DNA of 64,000 nucleotides, from assembly GCF_021117365.1 (NCBI RefSeq), contig NZ_CP088262.1:992001-1056000 (forward strand). The letters are read 5' to 3'. Source of the stretch: Nocardioides sp. cx-173 (lineage in GTDB: Bacteria; Actinomycetota; Actinomycetes; Propionibacteriales; Nocardioidaceae). Under the pieces are notes generated by a model. The model saw only the letters and a list, made by a program, of their open reading frames with translations, was not told the DNA's origin and searched no databases. Shown one piece after another: positions 1-11,276 of the stretch (the stretch's first letter is position 1; each line of letters begins with the position of its first letter). A program made the translations under genes and the position numbers.

Positions 1-918
1 GATCGCGAAGCCGAGACCGATGGAGCCGGCCTCGCTGCCGGTGGAGGCGCTGCGGATCGAGGAGTTGATGCCGATGACGTTGCCGTCCATGTCGACCAGC
101 GGTCCGCCGCTGTTGCCGGGGTTGATGGCGGCGTCGGTCTGGATGGCGGGGTACGTCGTCCGGTTGCCCTCGGCGTCCGCGCCCACGTCGACCGGACGGT
201 TGAGGGCGCTGACGATGCCGCTGGTCACGGTCGACTCCAGGCCGAACGGGGACCCGATCGCCACGACCTCCTGGCCGACGTCGAGGCCCTCGGAGTCGCC
301 GATGCTCGCCGCGGTGAGGCCGCTGACGTCCTCGGCCTGGATCACGGCGGTGTCGGTCAGCGGGTCGGTGCCCAGGATCCGCGCGGTGGCCTTGGAGCCG
401 TCGTTGAACGACACGGTGATCTCGCCGCCCTCGCCGGCGACCTCGACGACGTGGTTGTTGGTGAGGATCTGTCCGTCGGAGCTCAGGATGATGCCGGAGC
501 CGGAGCCGGAGCCCTGGACGCCGGAGACGTCGAGCTTCACGACCGAGGGCAGCACCGAGGAGGCGACGGCCTCGACGCGGCCGGTGGGAGCCTCGGAGTC
601 CGGGCTGCTGGCCACCTGCGAGCTCCTCGGGCCGGCCGTGGCGGCCGGGGAGTCGGCGGGCTCGTCGTCCATGGCGTGCCAGGCGGCAGCTCCGCCGAGC
701 CCGGCGGCACCGCCCACGAGGAGCGAGGTGCCGACGACGGCGGCCGCGAGCCCGAGCCGGCCGCGTCCGCGCTTGGGCGCAGCCGTGGAGGCAGCGGCCG
801 GGGCCCCGAAGGGGGAGGAGGAAGGAGCCGCCGCCGGGGCACCGGGCAGCGGACGGGTGGTGTCAGGGGCCTCGTGGGGCCCGTGACTGGGCGGTGGGAA
901 GGGAGGCATCTGGTTCAT
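1..918 (-). CDS. HtrA/DegP-like trypsin-type serine protease, C-terminus cut by window edge
   Basis: Membrane-anchored S1C-family protease, probably acting on misfolded or envelope proteins outside the membrane. About 306 codons are in the window and the rest, including any PDZ domain, lies before position 1. Residues 1-50 are a Pro/Ala-rich cytosolic tail, followed by one hydrophobic segment (about 55-80) and a Ser/Ala-rich linker. The trypsin fold then shows the triad: His156 in TNNHVV, Asp189 in TDTAV and Ser270 in GNSGGP. Possible starts are ATG 927, 918 and 909; 918 is chosen because a GGTGG lies just upstream. The gene is divergent from the BrkB gene at 1009. Confidence 0.9.
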   Translation of the reverse strand, partial: MNQMPPFPPPSHGPHEAPDTTRPLPGAPAAAPSSSPFGAPAAASTAAPKRGRGRLGLAAAVVGTSLLVGGAAGLGGAAAWHAMDDEPADSPAATAGPRSSQVASSPDSEAPTGRVEAVASSVLPSVVKLDVSGVQGSGSGSGIILSSDGQILTNNHVVEVAGEGGEITVSFNDGSKATARILGTDPLTDTAVIQAEDVSGLTAASIGDSEGLDVGQEVVAIGSPFGLESTVTSGIVSALNRPVDVGADAEGNRTTYPAIQTDAAINPGNSGGPLVDMDGNVIGINSSIRSASTGSEAGSIGLGFAI

Positions 919-1008
919 GACCACCATGGTGGCCGGGTCGCCTGTGAGCCGGCTGAGACGTGGCTGGGTGCTCGCGAAGAACTGTGCGCGCCCGCATAGG
1001 GTGCCCGG

Positions 1009-1974
1009 ATGACCACGGCGCGCACGGTCCCCGTCACCACCGAGATGGACGGTGACGAGCTCGATGCCGAGGACGCCTGGCACCTCGCGCGCCGCCACGG
1101 GCTGCTGCACATCGCGGTGAGCAGCTTCGTGCGGTTCCGCTACGGCGACGGGTTCACCAACAGCCGGGCCCTGGCGCTGCAGACCTGCCTGGCGGTCGTG
1201 CCGTTCCTGCTCGCCGTCACCGGTCTGGCCGCCGACCTCGACGAGGACCGGGCCGCGCAGGTGCTGGCCCGCACGATCAACGCCGTGTCGCCCGGCTCCA
1301 GCGGCGACGACGCCCTCGTCGGCGCCATCGCCTCCGGCTCCGAGGGCACCGGGGAGGTCGCGCTCGTCATCGGGCTGCTGCTCGCGCTGGTGTCGATGAC
1401 CACCGCCATGGCCCAGGTGGAGCGGGGCAGCAACCGCATCTACGGCATCCGCCGGGACCGGCCGGCGCTCGCGAAGTACGGGCGGGCCGCGGTCCTGACC
1501 GCCGTCCTGGCCGTGCCGGTGGGGCTCGGCTTCCTACTGCTCGTCGCCGGCGGCGCGTTCGGGGACGCGATGGTCGCGGAGTACGGCTGGTCCGAGGGGC
1601 TGCGGACCGCCTGGGAGGCCGGGCGCTGGCCGGTCGGACTCCTGATGCTCGTGCTGACCATCGCGGTCCTGCTCGACCATGCGCCGCGCCGCCGCCAGCC
1701 GGCCCTCACCTGGCTGGCGCTCGGCGCCGTCGTCGCCGTCGGGCTCAGCATGCTGGCGGCCGCCGGCCTGGCGCTCTACGTCAACCTGAGCGGCTCCTTC
1801 TCCAGCACCTACGGCCCCCTCGCGGGGATCGTCGCCCTGCTGCTGTGGAGCCTGCTGTCGTCGATCTCGCTCTTCTACGGCGTCGCGGTCTGCGCCCAGC
1901 TCGAGGCGCTGCGGGCCCACCAGGAGCAGCCCGCCTACGACGACCCGGGCCGGCCGAAGGAGCAGCAGGTCTAG
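1009..1974 (+). CDS. YihY/BrkB-family inner-membrane protein
   Basis: 321-residue polytopic membrane protein of the YihY/virulence factor BrkB family. Its molecular function is unsettled; it was once called RNase BN in error. After about 45 hydrophilic residues, about six hydrophobic segments follow (near 65-80, 120-140, 165-185, 210-225, 235-255 and 270-290), with the family's S-T-Y-G-x-L-A motif near 265 before the last segment. The tail is short and charged. A TAGGGT -10 box at 997-1002 sits 6 nt before ATG 1009 with no Shine-Dalgarno sequence, which suggests a leaderless mRNA. The gene stands alone. Confidence 0.85.
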   Translation: MTTARTVPVTTEMDGDELDAEDAWHLARRHGLLHIAVSSFVRFRYGDGFTNSRALALQTCLAVVPFLLAVTGLAADLDEDRAAQVLARTINAVSPGSSGDDALVGAIASGSEGTGEVALVIGLLLALVSMTTAMAQVERGSNRIYGIRRDRPALAKYGRAAVLTAVLAVPVGLGFLLLVAGGAFGDAMVAEYGWSEGLRTAWEAGRWPVGLLMLVLTIAVLLDHAPRRRQPALTWLALGAVVAVGLSMLAAAGLALYVNLSGSFSSTYGPLAGIVALLLWSLLSSISLFYGVAVCAQLEALRAHQEQPAYDDPGRPKEQQV

Positions 1975-2058
1975 CCGCGCCCCACCTCGCCACCCGCGCA
2001 CCTTTCACAGGCCGCGACGAGGCGCGCGCCCCAGGCTCGGCTTTGCGAGACTTCTGGG

Positions 2059-2466
2059 ATGAGCGACTTCAACCAGCAGGTCATCGCCGAGTTCCGGGCC
2101 AACCACGGCCGCGTCGGCGGCCGCTTCGAGGGCGCCCCGCTGCTGCTCCTGCACAGCACCGGCGCCAAGAGTGGCCAGGAGCGGGTCAACCCGATGATGT
2201 ACCTGCGTGACGGCGAGCGCTACGTCGTCTTCGCCTCGCGGGCCGGCGCGGACACCCACCCCGACTGGTACCGCAACCTCAAGGCCCACCCGGAGGTCCG
2301 CATCGAGGTCGGCGACGAGGAGCTCGCCGTCCGCGCGGTCGAGGTGACGGGGGAGGAGCGAGACCGGCTGTACGCCCAGCAGACCGCCCTGTACCCGCGG
2401 TTCGGCGACTACCAGGACCAGACCTCGCGCGTCATCCCGGTCGTCGCGCTGCTGCCGACGGACTGA
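2059..2466 (+). CDS. Deazaflavin (F420)-dependent nitroreductase-family oxidoreductase
   Basis: 135-residue protein of the DDN/Rv3547-like split beta-barrel family, which typically binds F420H2 and reduces nitro compounds, quinones or enones. The family pattern is clear: a TGAKSG turn near 34-39, then a region rich in small and aromatic residues (VVFASRAG, HPDWYRNL) and EVxxG near 85-95. Length is normal for the family. The genome makes F420, because fbiC lies at the far end of this window. The last 35 nt overlap the 3' end of the convergent ceramidase gene. GAGACT lies 6 nt before ATG 2059, a weak leaderless-type -10. The substrate cannot be inferred. Confidence 0.85.
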   Translation: MSDFNQQVIAEFRANHGRVGGRFEGAPLLLLHSTGAKSGQERVNPMMYLRDGERYVVFASRAGADTHPDWYRNLKAHPEVRIEVGDEELAVRAVEVTGEERDRLYAQQTALYPRFGDYQDQTSRVIPVVALLPTD

Positions 2467-3118
2467 GGCTGGTCCGGCCGACCGGCCGCTCGCTGACGTA
2501 GAGCCGGAACAGGCACCAGGCGGAGACCGCGCACAGCAGGTGCCACACGCCGTGGCCCTGGTAGAGCGACCCGGGCAAGCACAGCGGCGAGCCGTCCTTG
2601 GCCGTGGTCCAGATCGCCAGGGCCACCAGGATGCTGCCGGCGGCCGCCCACGCCCAGCGGACGTCCAGGGCGACCGCGCCGGCCCGGGCGACGCGCGACT
2701 CCAGCCACAGCGCCGCCGCCAGACACGTCCCGAACGCCACGTTGCCCATGTGGCCCAGCCACGGCACCTCGCCGAGCAGGCCGACGAGCTCGCAGGCCAG
2801 CACGACCGCGGCGTACGTCGCCGCCAGGAAGGCGGGGCCGCGATGCCAGCGCCGCATGGCGGCGTAGGCGACGGCGAAGCCCGCGATCAGGTACATGCTG
2901 GCCAGGTCGAGATGTCCGCCGAGCGACGACTCGGTGGCGTGCATCGCCATGCTGGCCGGCCCGAGCAGCACGACCACGCACGCGTACGCCGTCGCGAGCC
3001 CCGGGCGCAGCGCGAGCGTGCCGGTGCCGAGCCCGCCCTCGCGCCCGGCCCTCGCGGCGACGAGCAGCCCGACGCCGACGAAGCCCAGGTTGCTCAGGGT
3101 GTTGACCGGCTGGCGCAC
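2432..3118 (-). CDS. Ceramidase/CREST-family membrane hydrolase with an uncertain 5' end
   Basis: Polytopic membrane protein of the CREST superfamily (alkaline ceramidase, PAQR and Per1-like), in which three His residues bind zinc. From GTG 3118 it has 228 residues, with S-M-A-M-H-A-T followed by H-L-D-L-A-S, and a late G-H-G-V-W-H-L-L carrying the other His pair. The frame stays open upstream and encodes a further hydrophobic segment and an F-C-E-A-A-S-G stretch that looks like the first CREST motif, so GTG 3118 is probably too late. No ATG, GTG or TTG exists in that extension, which runs through the gltA terminator at 3220-3256. A CTG at 3263-3265 is a possible start. The gene may instead have lost its native 5' end. 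Confidence 0.7.
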   Translation of the reverse strand: MRQPVNTLSNLGFVGVGLLVAARAGREGGLGTGTLALRPGLATAYACVVVLLGPASMAMHATESSLGGHLDLASMYLIAGFAVAYAAMRRWHRGPAFLAATYAAVVLACELVGLLGEVPWLGHMGNVAFGTCLAAALWLESRVARAGAVALDVRWAWAAAGSILVALAIWTTAKDGSPLCLPGSLYQGHGVWHLLCAVSAWCLFRLYVSERPVGRTSLSPSAAARRPG

Positions 3119-3219
3119 CGTGCCGGACGCCGCCTCGCAGAAGCCGGCCCCGCGGTCGACGTCCGGGCCGAGCCAGCCGCCCGCGACGGCCGCGGCGAGC
3201 AGTCCCAGGGACAGGACGG

Positions 3220-3256
3220 CGACAGCCCCCGCCCAGAGGATGGGCGGGGGCTGTCG
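3220..3256 (-). terminator. gltA copy A terminator hairpin
   Basis: Perfect 15-bp stem with a 7-nt loop: CGACAGCCCCCGCCC, loop, then its complement. It lies 13 nt beyond the gltA stop at 3270. No T-run follows, which is common in actinobacteria. The downstream ceramidase frame is open through it. Confidence 0.75.
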
Positions 3257-3269
3257 GCGGTTCAGTGGA

Positions 3270-4559
<1,290 letters not shown>

Positions 4560-4566
4560 GCGGTCC

Positions 4567-4572
4567 AACCTA
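4567..4572 (-). promoter_or_regulatory. -10 box of gltA copy A (leaderless type)
   Basis: TAGGTT read on the minus strand, 7 nt before the GTG start. The same box and spacing occur in copy B at 8532-8537. Confidence 0.55.
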
Positions 4573-4711
4573 AACCGCGGGTGGGCGAGGCGCGAACCCC
4601 GGTCCACGGGTGGGACGGTCCGCACGTCCGCGGTCGTCGAGTGGTCACCGGGTTTCTGGCGCCGTGCGCTGGGTAACAACCCGAGCAGCAGACCACGACA
4701 AGGAGTGCGGC

Positions 4712-6160
4712 ATGGGTGACGTCTTGCAGATCCAGTGGGGCAGCCTCGACATGCTGCTCGAGGACATGGTGACCATCAAGGAGCAGGTCACCGACATGGA
4801 CACCTACGTCGAGGAGCACGTCTGCAGCACCGCGGGCTTCGACTTCGAGCCGTTCGCGCTGAAGCCGCTGGCCGACGCCATGGGCGAGATGCGCGGCTAC
4901 TTCTCCACGATGAAGAGCACCTTCGAGACGCGGTTCGAGGGCCTGCAGGCGGCCACGATCATGACCGCCAAGCACGTCTACGCGACTGACGAGACGATCA
5001 AGTTCGACTTCGACAAGCTCACCGGAGAGCCGGGCCAGGGCGACGGCGGTGGCCCCGGCATCGAGGTCCGCCTGGTGGGCCTCAGGGACCCCGCCGACCG
5101 GCTCACCGCTCCCGAGGAGGGCAAGCAGAAGTTCCCCAAGGGCCACGACGAGCCGTTCCAGGAGGTCGTCAGCGGCTGGGACGCCGCCCGCGACAAGGTC
5201 AACGAGTGCATCAAGTGGTGCCGCGACCACGGCATCGACATCTTCGAGGAGCTGCCGGACAAGAGCCTCGAGGACTTCATCGTCTTCCCGCTCTCGGGCG
5301 ACTACTACGCCATCCAGCAGAACTCGTCGGCCTGCAAGAAGCTCGCCAAGGCGTTCCGGGACTACGCAGTGAACTTCGGCCTGCTCGCGGGCAACGCCAT
5401 CCAGGCGATGAAGGGCCAGGCGGGCAGCGCGCTGAACCTCCACATCGCCCTCTACGGCGCGGTGATGACCGCCATCTCCGGCGTCATCGACGGCTTGGCC
5501 GGCGTCTTCGAGAGCCTGGCCACGATGAGCGAGCGGATCGCCATGAAGGTCGAGAAGATCATCCGGGTGCTGGCGCAGAAGCTCTTCAAGCTGATGAGGT
5601 TCCTCCTCAAGCGGATCAACGCCGTCATCGGAATCCTGACCACCGTCAAGGAGATCGCGGAGAAGGGGACGGCGTTCTTCACCGACCTCGTCGAGGACGT
5701 GAAGACGGTGAAGAACCTCATCGAGGTCGCGTTCGGTCTGGCCACCGAGGTCGAGGAGTGGGCGAGGGAGCAGGCCGACCGCATCAAGACGGTGAAGCAG
5801 GTCGTCCGCATCGTCTCGAAGCTGCCGCACGCGCGAGCCAAGATGAACCTCAACGACCTGCCCTCCGACACCGGGGACATCGAGAAGTCGCTCAAGGACC
5901 TCAAGACCGACTTCGGCGACCCCGAGGGGACGGCGTACGACGACCTCGAGGACAAGGTCGACGAGGGCGTGGCCGAGGCCGGCAAGACCGACCCCAGCGT
6001 CTACTACGACGAGGACTGCGAGCCCGACTCCTCGGGGCCGAACTCCTCGGGACCCGTCAACCCCCTGACCGGGGAGCCTGAGGAGTGGCACCCGCCGATG
6101 GCCCCGCCCTCGGTCATCGCTCCTCAGAACGACGTGAAGATCCCGCAGGGAGCCAGGTGA
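4712..6160 (+). CDS. Putative type VII-secreted or surface helical protein (unknown function)
   Basis: 482-residue protein I cannot place in a named family. The first about 100 residues form a helical domain of WXG100/EspC-like size, with W9 early and Y90-A-T-D-E94 at its end, fitting the YxxxD/E type VII secretion signal. A long central part (about 190-390) is amphipathic helix with a mildly hydrophobic stretch near 235-275. The C-terminus is acidic and then Pro/Ser-rich. There is no classical signal peptide. ATG 4712 is chosen because AAGGAG lies 6 nt upstream; longer in-frame starts lack this. It is translationally coupled (TGATG) to the next gene. No ESX machinery is in the window, so export is inference. 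Confidence 0.6.
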   Translation: MGDVLQIQWGSLDMLLEDMVTIKEQVTDMDTYVEEHVCSTAGFDFEPFALKPLADAMGEMRGYFSTMKSTFETRFEGLQAATIMTAKHVYATDETIKFDFDKLTGEPGQGDGGGPGIEVRLVGLRDPADRLTAPEEGKQKFPKGHDEPFQEVVSGWDAARDKVNECIKWCRDHGIDIFEELPDKSLEDFIVFPLSGDYYAIQQNSSACKKLAKAFRDYAVNFGLLAGNAIQAMKGQAGSALNLHIALYGAVMTAISGVIDGLAGVFESLATMSERIAMKVEKIIRVLAQKLFKLMRFLLKRINAVIGILTTVKEIAEKGTAFFTDLVEDVKTVKNLIEVAFGLATEVEEWAREQADRIKTVKQVVRIVSKLPHARAKMNLNDLPSDTGDIEKSLKDLKTDFGDPEGTAYDDLEDKVDEGVAEAGKTDPSVYYDEDCEPDSSGPNSSGPVNPLTGEPEEWHPPMAPPSVIAPQNDVKIPQGAR

Positions 6161-6555
6161 TGGAGTACTACGACGCATCCAGCGCCGAACCGGCCGAGCC
6201 GGTCGACCTGCTGCTCGAGTCCGCCCGGGCCGGCGGTGCGGCCGCCACCCTGGAGGCGCGGCTGGCCGAGGTCGACGACCTCGTCGACCGGATCCTCGAC
6301 GAGGAGGCGTCCCGCCCGCTCGAGCCGGAGATCGTCGAGGCCCTCGAGCAGCTCACCGGTGCCGACGATGCGCCCGCGCACTTCCGCACCGTGCACGATC
6401 GGGTGGAGCGCCGCGCCATCACCTGGGAGCGGTTCTGGCAGCGGCCCCAGGATGAGTACCGGGGCTTCGAGATCGTCCAGGCGGCGATCGTCGCGACGAC
6501 CAGAGAGATGGGCGCCACCTTGGACCGCTACACCTCGCAGGTGCGACGTGGCTGA
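6160..6555 (+). CDS. Small acidic protein, second gene of the gltA-flanked cassette
   Basis: 131-residue acidic, mostly helical protein of unknown function with no signal peptide or membrane segment. Its ATG shares one base with the preceding stop codon (TGATG at 6158-6162), and its 3' end overlaps the lipoprotein start by 8 nt, so all three cassette genes are probably translated together. Size and coupling would fit a chaperone or partner of the 482-residue protein, but no motif proves this. Confidence 0.6.
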   Translation: MEYYDASSAEPAEPVDLLLESARAGGAAATLEARLAEVDDLVDRILDEEASRPLEPEIVEALEQLTGADDAPAHFRTVHDRVERRAITWERFWQRPQDEYRGFEIVQAAIVATTREMGATLDRYTSQVRRG

Positions 6556-7180
6556 TCGACGACACGCCCTCGCCGCCGCTGCGCTCGTGCTGTCCCTCCT
6601 CCTGAGCGGGTGCTCGGGCGGCGACGAGGGCGGCGACACCGGGGAGGGGCCGTCCGGGACGAAGTCGTCGGCGAGTCCCTCGCCCGGGCCGTCCGAGACC
6701 TCGGGACCCTCCGAGACCTCGGAACCCTCCGAGACCCCCAGCGCCCCGACCAGCGGATCCGCGTCGGCCGCGGCGTGCGACGCCATCGACGCCTCGGCCC
6801 TGAGCGCCGAGACCGGCGTGAAGGTGAGCGAGCCGTCGACCGCGGGCACGCCGGGCAAGCAGGAGAGCTGCGCACTCACCTTCGCCGACTACTCCGTGCT
6901 GAGGATCGACCTGATGCCTCAGCACGGGACCCTCGAGCGGGATGTGGAGAAGGCGAAGACCCTGGGCACCGAGGTCCCGCAGGACGTGACGGTCGCCGGA
7001 GCCCCCGGACTCATGGTGAGCGACGTGGGCCAGACCGTCCGCGTCGGCCTCGTGACGCACGTGGGCGAGCGCCTGCTCCTGGTCACCCTGAACCACTACG
7101 AGCCCGACGAGAAACAGCCCGAGCAGATGGAGTCGCTGGTGCTCGCCACCGCGGAGCAGGTCGCGGCTGGAGCCGCCTGA
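6548..7180 (+). CDS. Lipoprotein with Ser/Pro/Glu-rich linker
   Basis: 210-residue predicted lipoprotein. GTG 6548 is followed by a short basic n-region, a Leu/Ala core and the lipobox LLSGC with Cys22. Residues about 25-72 are a low-complexity linker with a repeated P-S-E-T-S unit, followed by a compact domain of about 135 residues containing two Cys (around C-D-A-I-D and E-S-C-A-L) that could form a disulphide. Function is unknown. The architecture resembles the lipoprotein at 24098, also next to putative type VII-type genes. It is convergent with gltA copy B, sharing the hairpin at 7185-7221. Confidence 0.75.
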   Translation: MADRRHALAAAALVLSLLLSGCSGGDEGGDTGEGPSGTKSSASPSPGPSETSGPSETSEPSETPSAPTSGSASAAACDAIDASALSAETGVKVSEPSTAGTPGKQESCALTFADYSVLRIDLMPQHGTLERDVEKAKTLGTEVPQDVTVAGAPGLMVSDVGQTVRVGLVTHVGERLLLVTLNHYEPDEKQPEQMESLVLATAEQVAAGAA

Positions 7181-7184
7181 GCCG

Positions 7185-7221
7185 CGACAGCCCCCGCCCA
7201 GAGGATGGGCGGGGGCTGTCG
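7185..7221. terminator. Shared hairpin between lipoprotein gene and gltA copy B
   Basis: Same 15-bp perfect stem as at 3220-3256. Here it lies between two convergent 3' ends (lipoprotein stop 7180, gltA stop 7235), so it could terminate both transcripts. Confidence 0.7.
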
Positions 7222-7234
7222 GCGGTTCAGTGGA

Positions 7235-8524
<1,290 letters not shown>

Positions 8525-8596
8525 GCGGTCCAACCTAAACGCGGCTGGGCCGGGCGCGAACCCCGGTCCGCCGGTATCACGTCCCGCGGCCCCGTT

Positions 8597-8626
8597 TTGA
8601 CCCCGTCGGCGGCGGCGCCGTAGTCT
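8597..8626 (+). promoter_or_regulatory. rplM promoter
   Basis: TTGACC (8597-8602) and TAGTCT (8621-8626) separated by 18 nt. This gives a leader of about 165 nt before the TTG start of rplM, unlike the leaderless genes nearby, and leaves room for leader-level control. Confidence 0.6.
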
Positions 8627-8798
8627 TGTCGGTCGCGACTCCTGCCGCGCTCGGACCCGCTCCACGGGTCGGGGTGCAGTCCCGGACGCCACCGCCCTCA
8701 CGGTCGGTGCCGAGCCGGGCCGTGTTCGTCAGAAGCCGCAGCAGCACCGCCCGGAGGTCACCTCCGCCGGGCCCCACGAACGAGAGAGAAGAACAGCC

Positions 8799-9242
8799 TT
8801 GCGCACCTACAGCCCCAAGCCTGGAGACATCCAGCGCGACTGGCACGTCATCGACGCCGAGAACGTCGTCCTCGGGCGTCTCGCCGTCGAGGTGGCCACG
8901 CTCCTTCGTGGCAAGCACAAGCCGATCTACGCGCCGCACATGGACACCGGTGACTTCGTCATCGTCGTCAACGCCGAGAAGGTCGCCCTCTCCGGCAACA
9001 AGCGCACGACCAAGATGACCTACCGCCACTCCGGCTACCCGGGCGGTCTGACCTCCACGCCCATCGGCGAGGTGCTCGACAAGGACGCCCGCAAGGCCGT
9101 CGAGAAGGCCGTCTGGGGGATGCTCCCGAAGAACAAGCTCGGCCGCGCCCTGATGAAGAAGCTCAAGGTCTACTCGGGCCCGAACCACCCCCACTCGGCC
9201 CAGCAGGCCGCCCCCTTCGAGATCACGCAGATCTCCCAGTAA
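8799..9242 (+). CDS. rplM: Large-subunit ribosomal protein L13
   Basis: 147-residue 50S protein uL13, which binds 23S rRNA early in assembly. The sequence is typical throughout: [17 protein letters not shown], then [16 protein letters not shown], and [10 protein letters not shown] near the C-terminal third. It starts at TTG 8799, supported by a purine-rich AGAGAAG about 10 nt upstream and a normal family N-terminus. Followed after 33 nt by rpsI, the usual L13-S9 operon. Confidence 0.97.
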   Translation: MRTYSPKPGDIQRDWHVIDAENVVLGRLAVEVATLLRGKHKPIYAPHMDTGDFVIVVNAEKVALSGNKRTTKMTYRHSGYPGGLTSTPIGEVLDKDARKAVEKAVWGMLPKNKLGRALMKKLKVYSGPNHPHSAQQAAPFEITQISQ

Positions 9243-9275
9243 TCATCGACGTCGAAAGCAAGGTTGAGGAACACA

Positions 9276-9776
9276 GTGGCTGACACCAGCACCGAGGTCG
9301 AGGAGACCTACGAGACCGACGAGCAGGGCGTTGCCTACAGCTCCGAGAGCGCCGCTCACGCGGACACCCCCGCCCGCCCGGCGACGATCGCCCCGGCGGC
9401 CGCCACCGGCCGCCGCAAGGAGGCCGTCGCCCGCGTGCGCATCGTGCCCGGCACCGGCGTGTGGACCGTCAACGGTCGCACGCTCGACTCCTACTTCCCG
9501 AACAAGCTGCACCAGCAGGTCGTCAACGAGCCGTTCGCCGAGCTGCAGCTCGAGGGCCGCTTCGACGTCATCGCGCGCATCCACGGCGGCGGCATCACCG
9601 GTCAGGCCGGCGCCCTGCGCCTCGGCGTGGCCCGCTGCCTGAACGCCATCGACGTCGAGTCCAACCGTCCGGCGCTCAAGAAGGCCGGACTGCTGACCCG
9701 CGACGCTCGCGTCATCGAGCGCAAGAAGGCCGGTCTCAAGAAGGCCCGCAAGGCGCCTCAGTTCAGCAAGCGCTGA
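9276..9776 (+). CDS. rpsI: Small-subunit ribosomal protein S9
   Basis: 166-residue 30S protein uS9, whose basic C-terminal tail reaches the P-site tRNA. Residues about 1-40 are an acidic, Thr/Ala-rich actinobacterial extension. The conserved domain begins at [12 protein letters not shown] and includes [19 protein letters not shown], ending in the canonical KKAPQFSKR type (here RKAPQFSKR). GTG 9276 is preferred over ATG 9264 because GTTGAGGA lies about 7 nt upstream of it. Confidence 0.97.
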   Translation: MADTSTEVEETYETDEQGVAYSSESAAHADTPARPATIAPAAATGRRKEAVARVRIVPGTGVWTVNGRTLDSYFPNKLHQQVVNEPFAELQLEGRFDVIARIHGGGITGQAGALRLGVARCLNAIDVESNRPALKKAGLLTRDARVIERKKAGLKKARKAPQFSKR

Positions 9777-9786
9777 TCGCACGGCT

Positions 9787-11133
9787 TTGCCGCGCATCTT
9801 CGGCACGGACGGGGTCCGGGGTCTCGCCAACGGTCAGCTGACCGCGGAGCTGGCCCTGGACCTGTCCGTCGCCGCCGCCCGGGTGCTCGTCGATCGCGGC
9901 GAGTACGCCGGGCCGCGGCCGATCGCGGTGGTGGGCCGCGACACCCGGATCTCCGGGCAGTTCCTCGAGCACGCCGTGGTGGCGGGTCTCGCCTCCGCCG
10001 GTGTCGACGTCGTCCGCCTGCGGGTCCTGCCGACCCCCGGCGTGGCGTACCTGACCCACGCCCTGGGCGCCGATCTCGGCGTGGTGATCAGTGCCTCGCA
10101 CAACCCGATGCCCGACAACGGCATCAAGTTCCTCTCCCGCGGCGGCTTGAAGCTCGACGACGCGGTCGAGCGCGACATCGAGGCTCACCTCGAGATGGCC
10201 TGGGAGCGCCCCCTCGGCGCCGACGTCGGCCGCGTCTCGCCGTACGCGACCCCGGTCGAGGAGTACGTCGACCACCTCCTGGCCACCCGTCAGCGTCCCC
10301 TCGACGGGCTCAAGATCGTGCTGGACTGCGCCCACGGTGCCGCCTTCGAGGCCGGTCCCCGCGCTCTTCGCCTGGCCGGCGCCGAGGTGGTCGCGATCGG
10401 GACCGAGCCCGACGGGCTCAACATCAACGACGGATGCGGCTCCACCCACCTGGAGCCGCTGCGCGCCGCGGTCCTCGAGCACGGCGCCGACGCCGGCTTC
10501 GCGCTCGACGGCGACGCCGATCGCTGCCTGGCCGTCGACCACGAGGGCAACGTCGTCGACGGTGACCAGATCCTGGCGATCTTGGCGATCTCGATGGCGG
10601 AGGCCGGCCGACTGGTCAAGGACACCGTCGTCGCCACCGTGATGAGCAACCTCGGCTTCGTCCAGGCGATGAAGGCCGCCGGGCTCGGCGTGCGCCAGAC
10701 CAAGGTCGGCGACCGCTACGTGCTGGAGGCCATGCGGGTCGCGGGCTACACGCTGGGGGGCGAGCAGTCCGGACACGTCATCATGAGCGAGCACGCCACC
10801 ACCGGCGACGGCATCCTCACCGCACTGCACGTCCTGGACCGCATGGTCGAGACGGGTCAGACCCTGGCCTCCCTGGCCTCGGTCGTCACCCGGCTCCCGC
10901 AGGTGCTGGTCAACGTCCCGGGCGTCGACAAGGCCCGTGCCGACGAGGACCCCGTCCTGGCCGCGGCCCTCGCCGAGGAGGAGTACGCGCTCGGCGACAC
11001 CGGCCGCATCCTGCTGCGCCCCTCCGGCACCGAGGCCCTCGTCCGGGTCATGGTCGAGGCCCCCACCCAGGAGCTCGCCCAGGACGTCGCCGACCGCCTC
11101 GCCGCGGTCGTGCGGGCGCAGCTCGCGCTCTGA
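9787..11133 (+). CDS. glmM: Phosphoglucosamine mutase
   Basis: 448-residue enzyme interconverting glucosamine-6-phosphate and glucosamine-1-phosphate for UDP-GlcNAc and peptidoglycan synthesis. Active-site Ser104 lies in [12 protein letters not shown], the metal loop DGDADR is near residue 240, GGEQSGH in domain 3, and the phosphate-binding RPSGTE near the C-terminus. The start is TTG 9787, 10 nt after the rpsI stop, so it probably belongs to the rplM-rpsI transcript. Family length is normal. Confidence 0.96.
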   Translation: MPRIFGTDGVRGLANGQLTAELALDLSVAAARVLVDRGEYAGPRPIAVVGRDTRISGQFLEHAVVAGLASAGVDVVRLRVLPTPGVAYLTHALGADLGVVISASHNPMPDNGIKFLSRGGLKLDDAVERDIEAHLEMAWERPLGADVGRVSPYATPVEEYVDHLLATRQRPLDGLKIVLDCAHGAAFEAGPRALRLAGAEVVAIGTEPDGLNINDGCGSTHLEPLRAAVLEHGADAGFALDGDADRCLAVDHEGNVVDGDQILAILAISMAEAGRLVKDTVVATVMSNLGFVQAMKAAGLGVRQTKVGDRYVLEAMRVAGYTLGGEQSGHVIMSEHATTGDGILTALHVLDRMVETGQTLASLASVVTRLPQVLVNVPGVDKARADEDPVLAAALAEEEYALGDTGRILLRPSGTEALVRVMVEAPTQELAQDVADRLAAVVRAQLAL

Positions 11134-11140
11134 CCGGCTG

Positions 11141-11214
11141 CTTGTAACTCACCGTTACGACCTCTGCCGCACCGTTGTAACGGTGCGATTCAAGCTGCAA
11201 CGCTGAGTTACAAG
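11141..11214. repeat. Palindromic intergenic element, copy 1 (about 74 nt)
   Basis: Outer arms TTGTAACTCACCGTTAC (11142-11158) and GCAACGCTGAGTTACAA (11197-11213) pair with two mismatches. Inside is a second, perfect small hairpin, GCACCGTT-GT-AACGGTGC. It begins 7 nt after the glmM stop. The left arm plus the next eight bases (25 nt) recur exactly at 43644-43668, and the overall length (73 nt between arms' outer ends) is the same. It may act as a terminator, but the repetition suggests a small mobile or REP-like element. Confidence 0.7.
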
Positions 11215-11276
11215 CGCTCCCGGCACCCTGTGGAGGGCCGGTCGCGCACAGAGCCGGCCCAGGCTAGACACGAGGC

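Noticed and set aside
20..886. Plus-strand frame of 288 codons at the left edge
   Set aside because: It is the antisense of the HtrA-like protease, whose catalytic motifs are on the minus strand.
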